In this document: one piece after another, positions 57,041 through 64,000 of the stretch
Position numbering within the stretch: position 1 is the first letter of the stretch
Layout of the letters: each line of letters starts with the position of its first letter
DNA from: Micromonospora endolithica
GTDB taxonomy: Bacteria; Actinomycetota; Actinomycetes; Mycobacteriales; Micromonosporaceae
Length of the DNA: 64,000 bases
Direction: 5' to 3'
Assembly: GCF_003626595.1 (NCBI RefSeq)
Contig: NZ_RBAK01000004.1
Coordinates: 372,001 to 436,000 of the forward strand
Program-made: the position numbers and the translations under genes
Notes under the pieces: generated by a model
Told to the model about the DNA's origin: nothing
Databases searched by the model: none
What the model saw: only the letters and a program-made list of their open reading frames with translations

Positions 57041-57534
57041 CGACGACACCCAGTGGACGGTTGGTCGGCACCGGCGAGGGCGCCGACCTGGTGCTCACCC
57101 GCCGGTTCCGGGCCTCGGTGGCCGACGTGTGGGCCAGCATCACCGACCCCGATCGCACCGCCCGCTGGTTCGGGCGGTGGGAGGGCGACGCCGGTCCGGG
57201 CCGCACGATCAAGGTCCAGATGGCGTACGAGGACGACGCGCCGTGGTTCGATCTGCTGATCGAGGCGTGCGAGCCGCCCCGCCGGCTCGTCGCGTCGATG
57301 GTCGACGAGCACGGCTCGTGGCACGTCGAGATGCGCCTCGCCGAGGCCGCCGGCAGCACCGAACTCACCTTCACCCAGCACCTCGAGAGCACCGACGGCG
57401 TCGGCGAGACCGGCCCTGGTTGGGAGTACTACCTGGACCTGCTGGTCGCCGCGCACACCGGCGAGCCGCAGCGGGAGTTCGACGACTACTACCCGGCGAT
57501 GAAGGACTACTACGAGGGTCTCCGTCAGGAGTGA
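57037..57534 (+). CDS. SRPBCC (AHSA1-like) domain protein
   Basis: 165 residues. START/Bet v1-like fold: LVLTRRFRASVADVWASITDPDRTARWFGRWEG at the N-terminus (helix-grip entry), FDLLIEACEPPRRLVASMVD, and the C-terminal helix GWEYYLDLLVAAHTG. Binds a hydrophobic ligand; co-transcribed with the ArsR repressor, a pairing common in actinobacteria. Ligand unknown. Confidence 0.88.
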   Translation: MTTTPSGRLVGTGEGADLVLTRRFRASVADVWASITDPDRTARWFGRWEGDAGPGRTIKVQMAYEDDAPWFDLLIEACEPPRRLVASMVDEHGSWHVEMRLAEAAGSTELTFTQHLESTDGVGETGPGWEYYLDLLVAAHTGEPQREFDDYYPAMKDYYEGLRQE

Positions 57535-57840
57535 GCCGGCTCCGAGGCCGGTCCAGCCCGCTGTGGGGCCGCTGTGGGGCCGCTATGGGACCGGTGCGGG
57601 ACCGGTGTCGGGCTGCTGCGGGGCGGGTGTGGGCCGGCCCGGTTCGGACCAAGCCGGGCCGGGCGGAACGCGTGTGGTCCAAGCCGATTCGGCCCGTTTC
57701 GGGTCGGAGTGATCCGAGCAAGGTTCGGGCCGGGACAATGCGGTCGCGGCGCTTTCGAGCTGAGCCATCCATGCTATCGCCGCCCTCCTCGCTCCTCGCG
57801 CGTCTCGCCTTCGCGTGCCCGAGTGCCCCACGTCCGTATG

Positions 57841-58000
57841 CGTGCCGTGCGTCCGTGCGTCCGTGCGTCCGTTGCGTCCGTGCGTCCGCGTGCGTGCCGT
57901 GGTTGTGCGTCCGTGCGTCTGCGTGCGTGCCGTGGTTGTGCGTGCGTGCCGTGGGTTGTGCGTCCGTGCGTCTGTGTGCGTGCCGTGGGTTGTGCGTCCG
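57841..58000. repeat. GTGCGTCC-rich degenerate minisatellite
   Basis: About 160 bp built of GTGCGTCC and GTGCGTGCCGTGG words, with a higher-order period of roughly 33 bp. Confidence 0.75.
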
Positions 58001-58209
58001 GACGCCTGCCGTGTGCCTTGGGGCCGCACTCGTGGCGTGCGCCGCCGCAAGCGTGGCGTGCGCCGCGGGTCCGCATGCGTGCGCCGCGGGTCCGCACGCG
58101 TGGCGTGCGCCGCGGGCCCGTAGGCGTGCGGACCGCTCGGGTCCTCCCACTCGTGCCGGGCGCCGCGCGTCCCCACGTGCTACGCGCCGCGTGGCCGCAG
58201 CGGGGCGGC

Positions 58210-58289
58210 GCGGTGATCCGTTCACGACATCAGCTCGAAAGGAGCCCGGGCGCGGGTCCGCGACCGGCAGACCTGACTGGCGGGTCCGG
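58210..58289 (+). repeat. 80-bp direct repeat, copy A
   Basis: 73 of 80 bases identical to 58548-58627. The start GCGGTGATCCGTTCACGACA is unchanged. A GCTC-GAAAG-GAGC hairpin lies within, kept in copy B by a wobble pair. Similarity resumes at 58338-58380. Confidence 0.85.
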
Positions 58290-58367
58290 CCCTCGCAGTG
58301 CCGGGCGCGCCGGCCCCGGGCTTGTTCCGGTGGCTGAGGCCCAGCCGATGTCGGCGGGCGCCCACCG

Positions 58368-58515
58368 TCATGCCGGTGCGCCGCCGCGCCGCCTCATGCC
58401 GCCGCGCCGCCTCATGCCGGTGCGCCGCCGCGCCGCCTCATGCCGGTGCGCCGCCGCGCCGCCTCATGCCGGTGCGCCGCCGCGCCGCCTCATGCCGGTG
58501 CGCCGCCGCGTCCGC
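58368..58515 (+). repeat. 26-bp tandem minisatellite
   Basis: CTCATG marks recur at 58393, 58411, 58437, 58463 and 58489: one 18-bp unit, then exact 26-bp units (GCCGCCTCATGCCGGTGCGC plus six bases). Confidence 0.85.
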
Positions 58516-58547
58516 GTGTCCCCGTGCGCCTCGCGTCCGTGGCCGCT

Positions 58548-58627
58548 GCGGTGATCCGTTCACGACATCAGCTCGAAAGGGGCTGAGGTGCGGGCCCGCG
58601 ACCGGCAGACCTGACCGGCGGGTCCGG
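58548..58627 (+). repeat. 80-bp direct repeat, copy B
   Basis: Partner of 58210-58289; similarity resumes at 58699-58741 (36 of 43 bases). It forms the upstream region of the exported-peptide gene at 58783. Confidence 0.85.
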
Positions 58628-58782
58628 ATGCCGCCGGTCGCCGGTCGCGGTCGCGGTCGCGGGCGGCGTCGGCCTTCGGCTCCCTTTCGGTCCGCCGTGG
58701 CCCAATCGGTGTCGTCGGGCGCCCACTGTCATCCCCGTGCGGTGGGCGCCCGCGCCGGAGGACGGACAGTGAGGAGATACCC

Positions 58783-58965
58783 GTGCGGAAGAGCATCAGG
58801 GTGGCGATCACCCTGGCCGCGGCGGCGACGGCGTTGACCGCCGTCGGTGGCGCCGCGTACGCGCAGGCCGACCCGGACCCCGTCGTGCAGATCGTCACCG
58901 AGCGGGAGACGCCGACCGGCTGCCCGGAGCGGGCGGAGCCGACCGCGACGGTGGTGGCGCCGTGA
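58783..58965 (+). CDS. small exported peptide coupled to moxR
   Basis: 60 residues from GTG 58783 with GAGGAG at 58771-58776. Signal peptide MRKSIRVAITLAAAATALTA then VGGAAYAQA, leaving a mature peptide of about 33 residues, acidic and Pro/Thr-rich with one Cys (TPTGCPERAEPTA). The stop overlaps the moxR GTG (GTGA), so translation is coupled. Function unknown; could be a true peptide or a translational leader. Confidence 0.7.
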   Translation: MRKSIRVAITLAAAATALTAVGGAAYAQADPDPVVQIVTERETPTGCPERAEPTATVVAP

Positions 58966-60020
58966 CGGCGGCCCCGGTCGTAGCGGACGGGACCGACCCG
59001 GGTGTCGACCTCGGTCCCGCCGACGCGGCCCGCCTGCTGGAACGGACCCTGTTCGAGGTGAAGCGGGTCATCGTCGGTCAGGACCGGCTGGTCGAGCGGC
59101 TGGTCACCGCACTGCTGGCGCGGGGGCACTGCCTGCTGGAGGGGGTGCCCGGGGTGGCGAAGACCCTGGCCGCGGAGACGCTGGCCACGGCGGTCGGCGG
59201 CAGTTTCGCCCGGATCCAGTTCACCCCGGACCTGGTGCCGTCGGACATCCTGGGCACCCGGATCTACCGGTCGTCGCGGGAGAGCTTCGACATCGAGCTG
59301 GGCCCGGTGATGGCCAACCTGGTCCTCGCCGACGAGATCAACCGGGCACCGGCCAAGGTGCAGTCGGCCCTGCTGGAGGTGATGGCCGAGGGGCACGCGT
59401 CGATCGGCGGGCGGACGTACCCGGTGCCGACACCGTTCCTGGTGCTGGCCACCCAGAACCCGATCGAGTCCGAGGGCGTCTACCAGCTGCCGGAGGCGCA
59501 GCGGGACCGGTTCCTGATGAAGGTGGTGGTGGACTACCCCACCGAGGACGAGGAACTGGGCATCCTCTACCGGATGGGCGCCGACCCGCCCACCGTGCGT
59601 CCGGTGCTGGACCCGCAGCGGTTGGTCGCGCTCCAGGCGCTGACCCGGCGGGTGTTCGTGCACCACGCGCTCGCCGAGTACGTGGTGCGACTGGTGCTGG
59701 CCACCCGCGACCCGGCCCGGTTCGGGATGCCGGAGGTGGCCGGGCAGCTCGCGTACGGGGCGAGTCCCCGGGCCACCCTCGGCCTGGTGGCCGCCGCGCG
59801 GGCGCTGGCCCTGCTGCGCGGGCGTGACTACGTGCTGCCGGCCGACGTGCGGGAGGTCGCACCGGACGTGCTGACCCACCGGCTGGTGCTCTCCTTCGAC
59901 GCGGTCGCCGACGGCGTGGACGCCACCGCGCTGGTGCGCCGGCTGGTCGACGCGGTGCCGCTGCCGCAGATCGCGCCGGCCCAGCACGACCAGGGCCCCG
60001 GGCTGGGAGCGGCGGCGTGA
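58962..60020 (+). CDS. MoxR-family AAA+ ATPase
   Basis: 352 residues from GTG 58962. Walker A EGVPGVAKT (about 60-68), Walker B LVLADEINRAPAKVQSALLE, sensor 1 LATQNPIE, arginine-finger region LPEAQRDRFLMKV, and the AAA_lid_2 helical domain. MoxR ATPases remodel or insert cofactors in VWA-containing complexes. Linked by 4-bp overlap to the DUF58 gene: a canonical MoxR-DUF58-VWA set. Confidence 0.93.
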   Translation: MTAAPVVADGTDPGVDLGPADAARLLERTLFEVKRVIVGQDRLVERLVTALLARGHCLLEGVPGVAKTLAAETLATAVGGSFARIQFTPDLVPSDILGTRIYRSSRESFDIELGPVMANLVLADEINRAPAKVQSALLEVMAEGHASIGGRTYPVPTPFLVLATQNPIESEGVYQLPEAQRDRFLMKVVVDYPTEDEELGILYRMGADPPTVRPVLDPQRLVALQALTRRVFVHHALAEYVVRLVLATRDPARFGMPEVAGQLAYGASPRATLGLVAAARALALLRGRDYVLPADVREVAPDVLTHRLVLSFDAVADGVDATALVRRLVDAVPLPQIAPAQHDQGPGLGAAA

Positions 60021-60994
60021 ACGGGCACGCCGCGACCGTCCGCGACCTGGCCCGGCAGCGGCGGCTGCGCCGGCTGGAGCTGACCGTGAACCGTCGCCTC
60101 GACGGGCTGCTGCACGGCCGGTACCTCGGCCTGCTGCCCGCACCGGGCAGCGAACCGGCGGGCAGCCGCGAGTACCGGCCCGGCGAGGACGAGGTACGGC
60201 GGATGGACTGGTCGGTGACCGCCCGGACCACCGTGCCGCACGTGCGAACCGTGGAGGCGGACCGGGAACTGACCACCTGGGCGCTGGTCGACGCCACACC
60301 CAGCATGGACTTCGGCACCGCCGAGCTGGAGAAGCGCGAGCTGGCGGTGGCCGCCGTCGCCGCCGTCGGGTTCCTCACCGCCGGTCTCGGCAACCGGCTC
60401 GGGGCGCACCTGCTCACCAACGACGGGGTCCGCCGGTTCCCCGCCCGCACCGGGCGTACGCCGCTGCTGGGTCTGCTGCGGACGCTGCTGGACGTGCCGC
60501 GCGGGGTGCCGGCGACGGCGCCGGTGTCGCTGGCCGACGGCTTGGCCGGGCTGCACCGGTCGGCCCGGCGGCGGGGTCTGGTCGTGGTGGTCTCCGACTT
60601 CCTCGACGGGCTGCCCGACGACGGCGTGGCCGGCGCATCCGGCGCGCCGCCGGACTGGGAGCGACCGCTGCGCCGGTTGGCCGCCCGTCACCAGGTGCTC
60701 GCCGTGGCGGTGTCCGACCCGCGCGAGCGGGAGCTGCCGGACGTCGGGCTGATCACCCTGGTCGACCCGGAGAGCGGGCGACGGCGTGAGGTGTCCACGT
60801 CCAGCCGGCGGCTGCGCGAGCGGTACGCGGCGGCGGCCGCCGCGCAGCGCCTCGCCGTGGCCCGTGCGGTACGCCGCAGCGGCGCGGCGTACCTGCCGCT
60901 GTCCACCGAACGCGACTGGGTCGCCGACATCGTCCGGCACGTGTTCGTCCAGCGTCGGCTCGCCGGCGCCGCGAGACCCGGAGGCGCCGCGTGA
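60017..60994 (+). CDS. DUF58 domain protein
   Basis: 325 residues. DUF58 core: REYRPGEDEVRRMDWSVTARTTVPHVRTVEADRE-type motif (first half of the protein), TWALVDATPSMDFG and VVVVSDFLDGLPDD, giving a VWA-like fold with partial MIDAS. Cytoplasmic, no signal. Overlaps both neighbours by 4 bp. Confidence 0.9.
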   Translation: MNGHAATVRDLARQRRLRRLELTVNRRLDGLLHGRYLGLLPAPGSEPAGSREYRPGEDEVRRMDWSVTARTTVPHVRTVEADRELTTWALVDATPSMDFGTAELEKRELAVAAVAAVGFLTAGLGNRLGAHLLTNDGVRRFPARTGRTPLLGLLRTLLDVPRGVPATAPVSLADGLAGLHRSARRRGLVVVVSDFLDGLPDDGVAGASGAPPDWERPLRRLAARHQVLAVAVSDPRERELPDVGLITLVDPESGRRREVSTSSRRLRERYAAAAAAQRLAVARAVRRSGAAYLPLSTERDWVADIVRHVFVQRRLAGAARPGGAA

Positions 60995-61950
60995 GCTGGG
61001 AGTCCCCGCAACGGCTGTGGCTGCTCGTCGGGGTGGCCGCCCTGGTGGTGGTGTACCTGCTGGCCCAGCGCCGGCGCAGCCGCTACGCCGTCCGCTTCAC
61101 CAACCTGAGCCTGCTCGACCGGGTCGCGCCGCAGCGACCCGCCTGGCGGCGGCACGTGCCGGCCGGCCTGTTCCTGGCGATGTTCGCGCTGCTGGTGGTC
61201 GGGTTCGCCCGGCCCACCGACGAGGTGCGGGTGCCCCGCGAGCGGGCCACCGTCATCGTCGCGGTCGACGTCTCCCGCTCGATGCTCGCCACCGACGTGT
61301 CGCCGGACCGGCTCGCCGCGGCCAAGGACGCCGCCCGCGAGTTCGTCGACGGCCTGCCGGCGGAGTTCAACGTCGGGCTGGTCGCGTTCGCCGGCAGCAC
61401 GTCGGTCCTGGTCACCCCGGACACCGACCGGGAGGCACTGGCGGCCGGCATAGACCGGCTCGCCGAGGGGGCCGCCGGCATCCAGGGCACCGCGATCGGC
61501 GCGGCGATCGACACCTCCCTGGAGTCGATCCGCACCCTGGACGCGCGGGCCGCGCAGGAGCCGCCGCCGGCCCGGGTGGTGCTGCTGTCCGACGGGGCGA
61601 ACACCGCCGGCCGCGATCCCGCCCAGGCCGCCGCCGACGCCGTCGGGCAAGGCGTACCGGTGGACACCATCTCGTTCGGCACCCCGGACGGGCGGATCGG
61701 CTCGGGTGGGGGCGGCCAGGCCGTCCCGGTCGACGGCGAGACGCTGCGCGAGGTCGCCGCGGCCACCGGCGGCGGCTACCACGAGGCGGGCACCGGCGAC
61801 GAACTGCGCGCGGCGTACGCCGACATCGGTTCCTCGGTCGGCTACCAGACCGAGCGGCAGGACGTCTCGGCCCGGTTCATCGGCGTCGGCCTGGTGCTGG
61901 CGCTGCTGGCCGCCGCCACGTCGATGCTCTGGTTCTCCCGCCTGCCCTGA
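60991..61950 (+). CDS. membrane VWA-domain protein (BatA-like)
   Basis: 319 residues. Two N-terminal helices (LWLLVGVAALVVVYLLA and PAGLFLAMFALLVVGFA), a VWA domain with complete MIDAS DVSRSM (Asp-x-Ser-x-Ser), GTAIGAAID and LLSDGANTAGRD, and a C-terminal helix (IGVGLVLALLAAATSMLW). Client of the MoxR ATPase by family precedent. 32 bp to the protease gene. Confidence 0.92.
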   Translation: MSWESPQRLWLLVGVAALVVVYLLAQRRRSRYAVRFTNLSLLDRVAPQRPAWRRHVPAGLFLAMFALLVVGFARPTDEVRVPRERATVIVAVDVSRSMLATDVSPDRLAAAKDAAREFVDGLPAEFNVGLVAFAGSTSVLVTPDTDREALAAGIDRLAEGAAGIQGTAIGAAIDTSLESIRTLDARAAQEPPPARVVLLSDGANTAGRDPAQAAADAVGQGVPVDTISFGTPDGRIGSGGGGQAVPVDGETLREVAAATGGGYHEAGTGDELRAAYADIGSSVGYQTERQDVSARFIGVGLVLALLAAATSMLWFSRLP

Positions 61951-61982
61951 CCCGTTCACCACCGACCGACGAGGAGGGCACC

Positions 61983-62870
61983 ATGACGACCCCACCCACC
62001 GGCCTCGGGGAGCCGCGCGGCCCGTGGTTCACCTCACCCGACCTGACCCACGGCGGCGCCGAGGTGGGCGTACCCCCGGCGGAACACCGGCCGGCGACGG
62101 CCGCGGCGGACCGGCGGTGGCCGCGCGCGCTGCTGGCCGGCCTGGCCCTGGTGGCGGTGTCCGCGGGTGCCGGCGGCACCGCCGGCTGGTTCGCCGCGCC
62201 GGACCGGGCGGACGCGCCCGCGCCGGCCGCCGCGCCGCCGCTGCCCGCGGCGTCCGGGCAGCCGGTCCCGTCGGACCTGGTCACCGCCGCCGCGCGGGCC
62301 CTGCCGGGGGTGGTCTCCGTGCGGGTACGCGGCAGCGGCAGCGGGTCCTCCGGCTCCGGGTTCGTGCTGGACGACCGGGGCCACGTGGTCACCAACGACC
62401 ACGTGGTGGCCCGGGGCGGCACGGTCACCGTGGTCGGCCAGAACGGTCGCCGGCTGTCCGCCACCCTGGTCGGCCGGGACCCGGGCAGCGACATCGCGGT
62501 GCTCCGGGTGGACGCCGGGGCCGGGCTCCCCGCGTTGCCGCTGGCGGCGAACGGGCAGACCCGGGTCGGCGAGCCGGTGCTCGCCGTCGGCTCCCCGCTG
62601 GGCCTGTCCGGCACGGTCACCGCCGGGATCGTCAGCGCGCTGGACCGGCCGGTCCGCCTCGGCGGCGGCGCGCGGCAGTCCGCGGTGCAGACCGACGCCT
62701 CGATCAACCCGGGCAACTCCGGCGGTCCGCTGGTCAACGCCCGGGGCGAGGTGGTCGGGGTGAACACGGCGATCGCCACCCTGGAGGGCGGCGGCAACAT
62801 CGGCATCGGCTTCGCCATCCCGATCGACCGGGCCGCCCGGGTGGCGGCCGGTCTCATCTCCAGGGGATAG
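61983..62870 (+). CDS. membrane-anchored S1C (HtrA/DegP-like) serine protease without PDZ domain
   Basis: 295 residues from ATG 61983. One membrane helix (ALLAGLALVAVSAGAGGTAG), Ala/Pro linker, then a trypsin-like domain with His in HVVTNDHVV, Asp in GSDIAVLRVD and Ser in INPGNSGGPLVN. It ends right after the IGFAIPIDRAARVA helix where HtrA proteins usually continue into PDZ, so it is a naturally short form. Envelope protein quality control or regulated proteolysis. Confidence 0.9.
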   Translation: MTTPPTGLGEPRGPWFTSPDLTHGGAEVGVPPAEHRPATAAADRRWPRALLAGLALVAVSAGAGGTAGWFAAPDRADAPAPAAAPPLPAASGQPVPSDLVTAAARALPGVVSVRVRGSGSGSSGSGFVLDDRGHVVTNDHVVARGGTVTVVGQNGRRLSATLVGRDPGSDIAVLRVDAGAGLPALPLAANGQTRVGEPVLAVGSPLGLSGTVTAGIVSALDRPVRLGGGARQSAVQTDASINPGNSGGPLVNARGEVVGVNTAIATLEGGGNIGIGFAIPIDRAARVAAGLISRG

Positions 62871-62878
62871 GTTGACTC

Positions 62879-63571
62879 ATGCGGCTGCTGGTGGTGGAGG
62901 ACGAGGAGGACCTGGCCGGTGCCCTGCGCGTCGGCCTGACCCGGGCCGGTTACGCGGTCGACGTGGCGGCCGACGCCGCGCAGGCGTACGAGCGGCTGCT
63001 GGTCGACGCGTACGACCTGATGCTGCTCGACGTGAACCTGCCCGACGTCGACGGCTTCGCCGTCTGCGGGGCGATCCGCCGGGGCGAGGTCGAGGTGGCC
63101 GGCGGCCCGGACCTGCGGGTCCTGATGCTCACCGCCCGGGGTGCCCTCGACGACCGGGTACGCGGGCTGGACGAGGGCGCCGACGACTACCTGGTGAAGC
63201 CGTTCGCCCTGGTGGAGCTGTTGGCCCGGGTGCGGGCGCTGCTGCGCCGGGACACCGCCGGCACCGGCGCGGTACTCAGCGTGGGTGACCTGACCCTGGA
63301 CGCGGCCCGGCACGAGGCCCGCCGGTCCGGGCGTACCCTGCGGCTGACCCCGAAGGAGTTCGGCGTGCTGGAGTACCTGATGACCCGTCCCGGCCGGGTG
63401 GTGCCGGCCGAGGAACTGCTGGAACACGTGTGGGACGCCAACGCCGACCCGTTCACCGAGACGGTCCGGGTCACCGTCGGCACATTGCGCCGCAAGCTCG
63501 CCGGCGGCGACGGCGACCCGCCGATCGAGACGGTGGTGGGGCGGGGCTACCGGCTGCGGGAGGCGGCGTGA
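62879..63571 (+). CDS. OmpR/PhoB-family response regulator
   Basis: 230 residues. Receiver with VVEDEED, Asp51 (LLDVNLPDVDG), MLTARGALDD and LVKPFALVELL. Winged-helix output domain with RLTPKEFGVLEYLMTRPGRV and ETVRVTVGTLRRKL. 8 bp after the protease stop, overlapping the kinase start, which suggests that protease, regulator and kinase form one envelope-stress unit. Confidence 0.93.
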   Translation: MRLLVVEDEEDLAGALRVGLTRAGYAVDVAADAAQAYERLLVDAYDLMLLDVNLPDVDGFAVCGAIRRGEVEVAGGPDLRVLMLTARGALDDRVRGLDEGADDYLVKPFALVELLARVRALLRRDTAGTGAVLSVGDLTLDAARHEARRSGRTLRLTPKEFGVLEYLMTRPGRVVPAEELLEHVWDANADPFTETVRVTVGTLRRKLAGGDGDPPIETVVGRGYRLREAA

Positions 63572-64000
63572 AGATCTTCCGCTCGATCCGGTTCCGGCTC
63601 ACCGTGCTCTACTCGACGCTGCTGTTCGCGCTGGCCGGCGCCGGCCTCGGGGTGGCGTACGTGGCGGTGGACCGCGCGCTGGACCCGAAGCCGGTCACCA
63701 AGCGCCTGGAGGCGCAACTGGTGAAGCTCAAGAGCGACGGCCGGACGGTACCCACCGGCGTCACCCTGGAGGTGGCCGAGGTGCAGCAGATCGAGGGCGA
63801 GGTGAACCTGCGGCTGATGCAGACGCTGCGGGACTGGTCGCTGGTCGCTCTCGGCGGCCTCTTCCTGGCCAGCCTCGGCATCGGCTGGGTGCTCTCCGGC
63901 CGGGCCCTGCGCCCGGTCGGCGCGATCGCCCGGACCACCCGGGAGATCCAGGCCACCGACCTGTCCCGGCGGATCCGGCTCAACGGCCCCCGCGACGAGC
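63568..64000 (+). CDS. sensor histidine kinase, 3' end outside the window
   Basis: At least 144 residues from GTG 63568 (overlaps the regulator stop). First helix LTVLYSTLLFALAGAGLGVAYVA, a short extracytoplasmic loop (about 45 residues), second helix LVALGGLFLASLGIGWVLS and a HAMP domain (GRALRPVGAIARTTREIQ). The HisKA and ATPase parts lie beyond the edge. Cognate of the OmpR-type regulator. Confidence 0.9.
   Translation, partial: MKIFRSIRFRLTVLYSTLLFALAGAGLGVAYVAVDRALDPKPVTKRLEAQLVKLKSDGRTVPTGVTLEVAEVQQIEGEVNLRLMQTLRDWSLVALGGLFLASLGIGWVLSGRALRPVGAIARTTREIQATDLSRRIRLNGPRDE

Larger units (their letters stand above)
57535..58782. other. 1.25-kb gene-free region of degenerate tandem repeats
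   Basis: No credible coding sequence on either strand; long frames here encode only repetitive Arg/Thr/His or Cys/Arg strings. From left to right: short GTGGGGCCGCT-like units (57553-57625), a GTGCGTCC-based block (57841-58000), GTGGCGTGCGCCGC units (58032-58115), duplicated unit copy A, a 26-bp minisatellite, and copy B leading to the next gene. Confidence 0.75.

Noticed and set aside
57371..58225. Long minus-strand frames of repetitive His/Thr/Arg in the repeat region
   Set aside because: They are translations of the GTGCGTCC arrays, exist in several frames at once, and lack a ribosome binding site or domain.
58298..58837. Plus-strand frame through the 26-bp repeats reading into the exported-peptide gene region
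   Set aside because: Cys/Arg/Pro-rich repeat translation in the wrong frame relative to the signal-peptide gene at 58783.

Overview
The window is high-GC DNA with dense, often 4-bp-overlapping genes, frequent GTG/TTG starts, RICIN- and CBM2-bearing secreted hydrolases, a DUF397 gene and many two-component systems. This points to a filamentous actinomycete, most likely a Micromonospora-type member of the Micromonosporaceae. That placement rests on gene style only. No rRNA, tRNA, CRISPR array, transposase or phage gene was seen.

Layout. (1) 1-7141: an NRPS-independent siderophore-type operon: a 14-helix MFS exporter cut by the left edge, an ATP-grasp enzyme, two IucA/IucC synthetases and a PLP decarboxylase, the last four translationally coupled. 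(2) 7148-9435: a secreted EEP-family phosphoesterase, a catalytic-domain-less CBM2-Fn3-Fn3 protein and a tiny conserved protein. (3) 9459-13568 (minus): a membrane-anchored SxxK serine hydrolase followed by a NarL-type two-component system. (4) 13736-16479: a ROK repressor divergent from a secreted S1 protease. (5) 16550-21010 (minus): a two-gene operon of a GH87-like beta-helix enzyme and a GH71/GH99-like enzyme with two F5/8 domains, probably acting on fungal alpha-glucan or alpha-mannan.

(6) 21488-36249 is an L-arabinose system: araB, araD, a four-gene sugar ABC transporter with two permeases, araA, a secreted RICIN-GH43 enzyme, a LacI regulator and a secreted GH27-RICIN enzyme. It is followed at 36431-40433 by a ChvE/XylFGH-type sugar transporter. 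Palindromes of the form TGTKANCGNTMACA lie before araB, GH43, GH27 and the second transporter, so one LacI-type regulon plausibly covers them all. A DUF397 gene and a truncated XRE regulator remnant interrupt the block.

(7) 40605-45959: a five-gene Dpp/Opp-type ABC operon. (8) 46043-49509: a GH18-RICIN chitinase, a decayed FUSC-family gene and a GH16-RICIN beta-glucanase. (9) 49520-57534: kynureninase, an unknown protein, an alpha/beta hydrolase, a YceI protein, a second NarL-type two-component system, a cold-shock-domain protein, a secreted cyclophilin and an ArsR-SRPBCC pair. (10) 57535-58782: a 1.25-kb gene-free stretch of minisatellites and a diverged direct duplication. (11) 58783-64000: a small exported peptide, MoxR ATPase, DUF58, VWA protein, S1C protease and an OmpR-type two-component system, the kinase cut by the right edge.

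Overall this is accessory, saprophyte-type chromosome arm content: iron uptake, plant arabinan and galactan use, and attack on fungal walls (chitin, beta-glucan, alpha-glucan).
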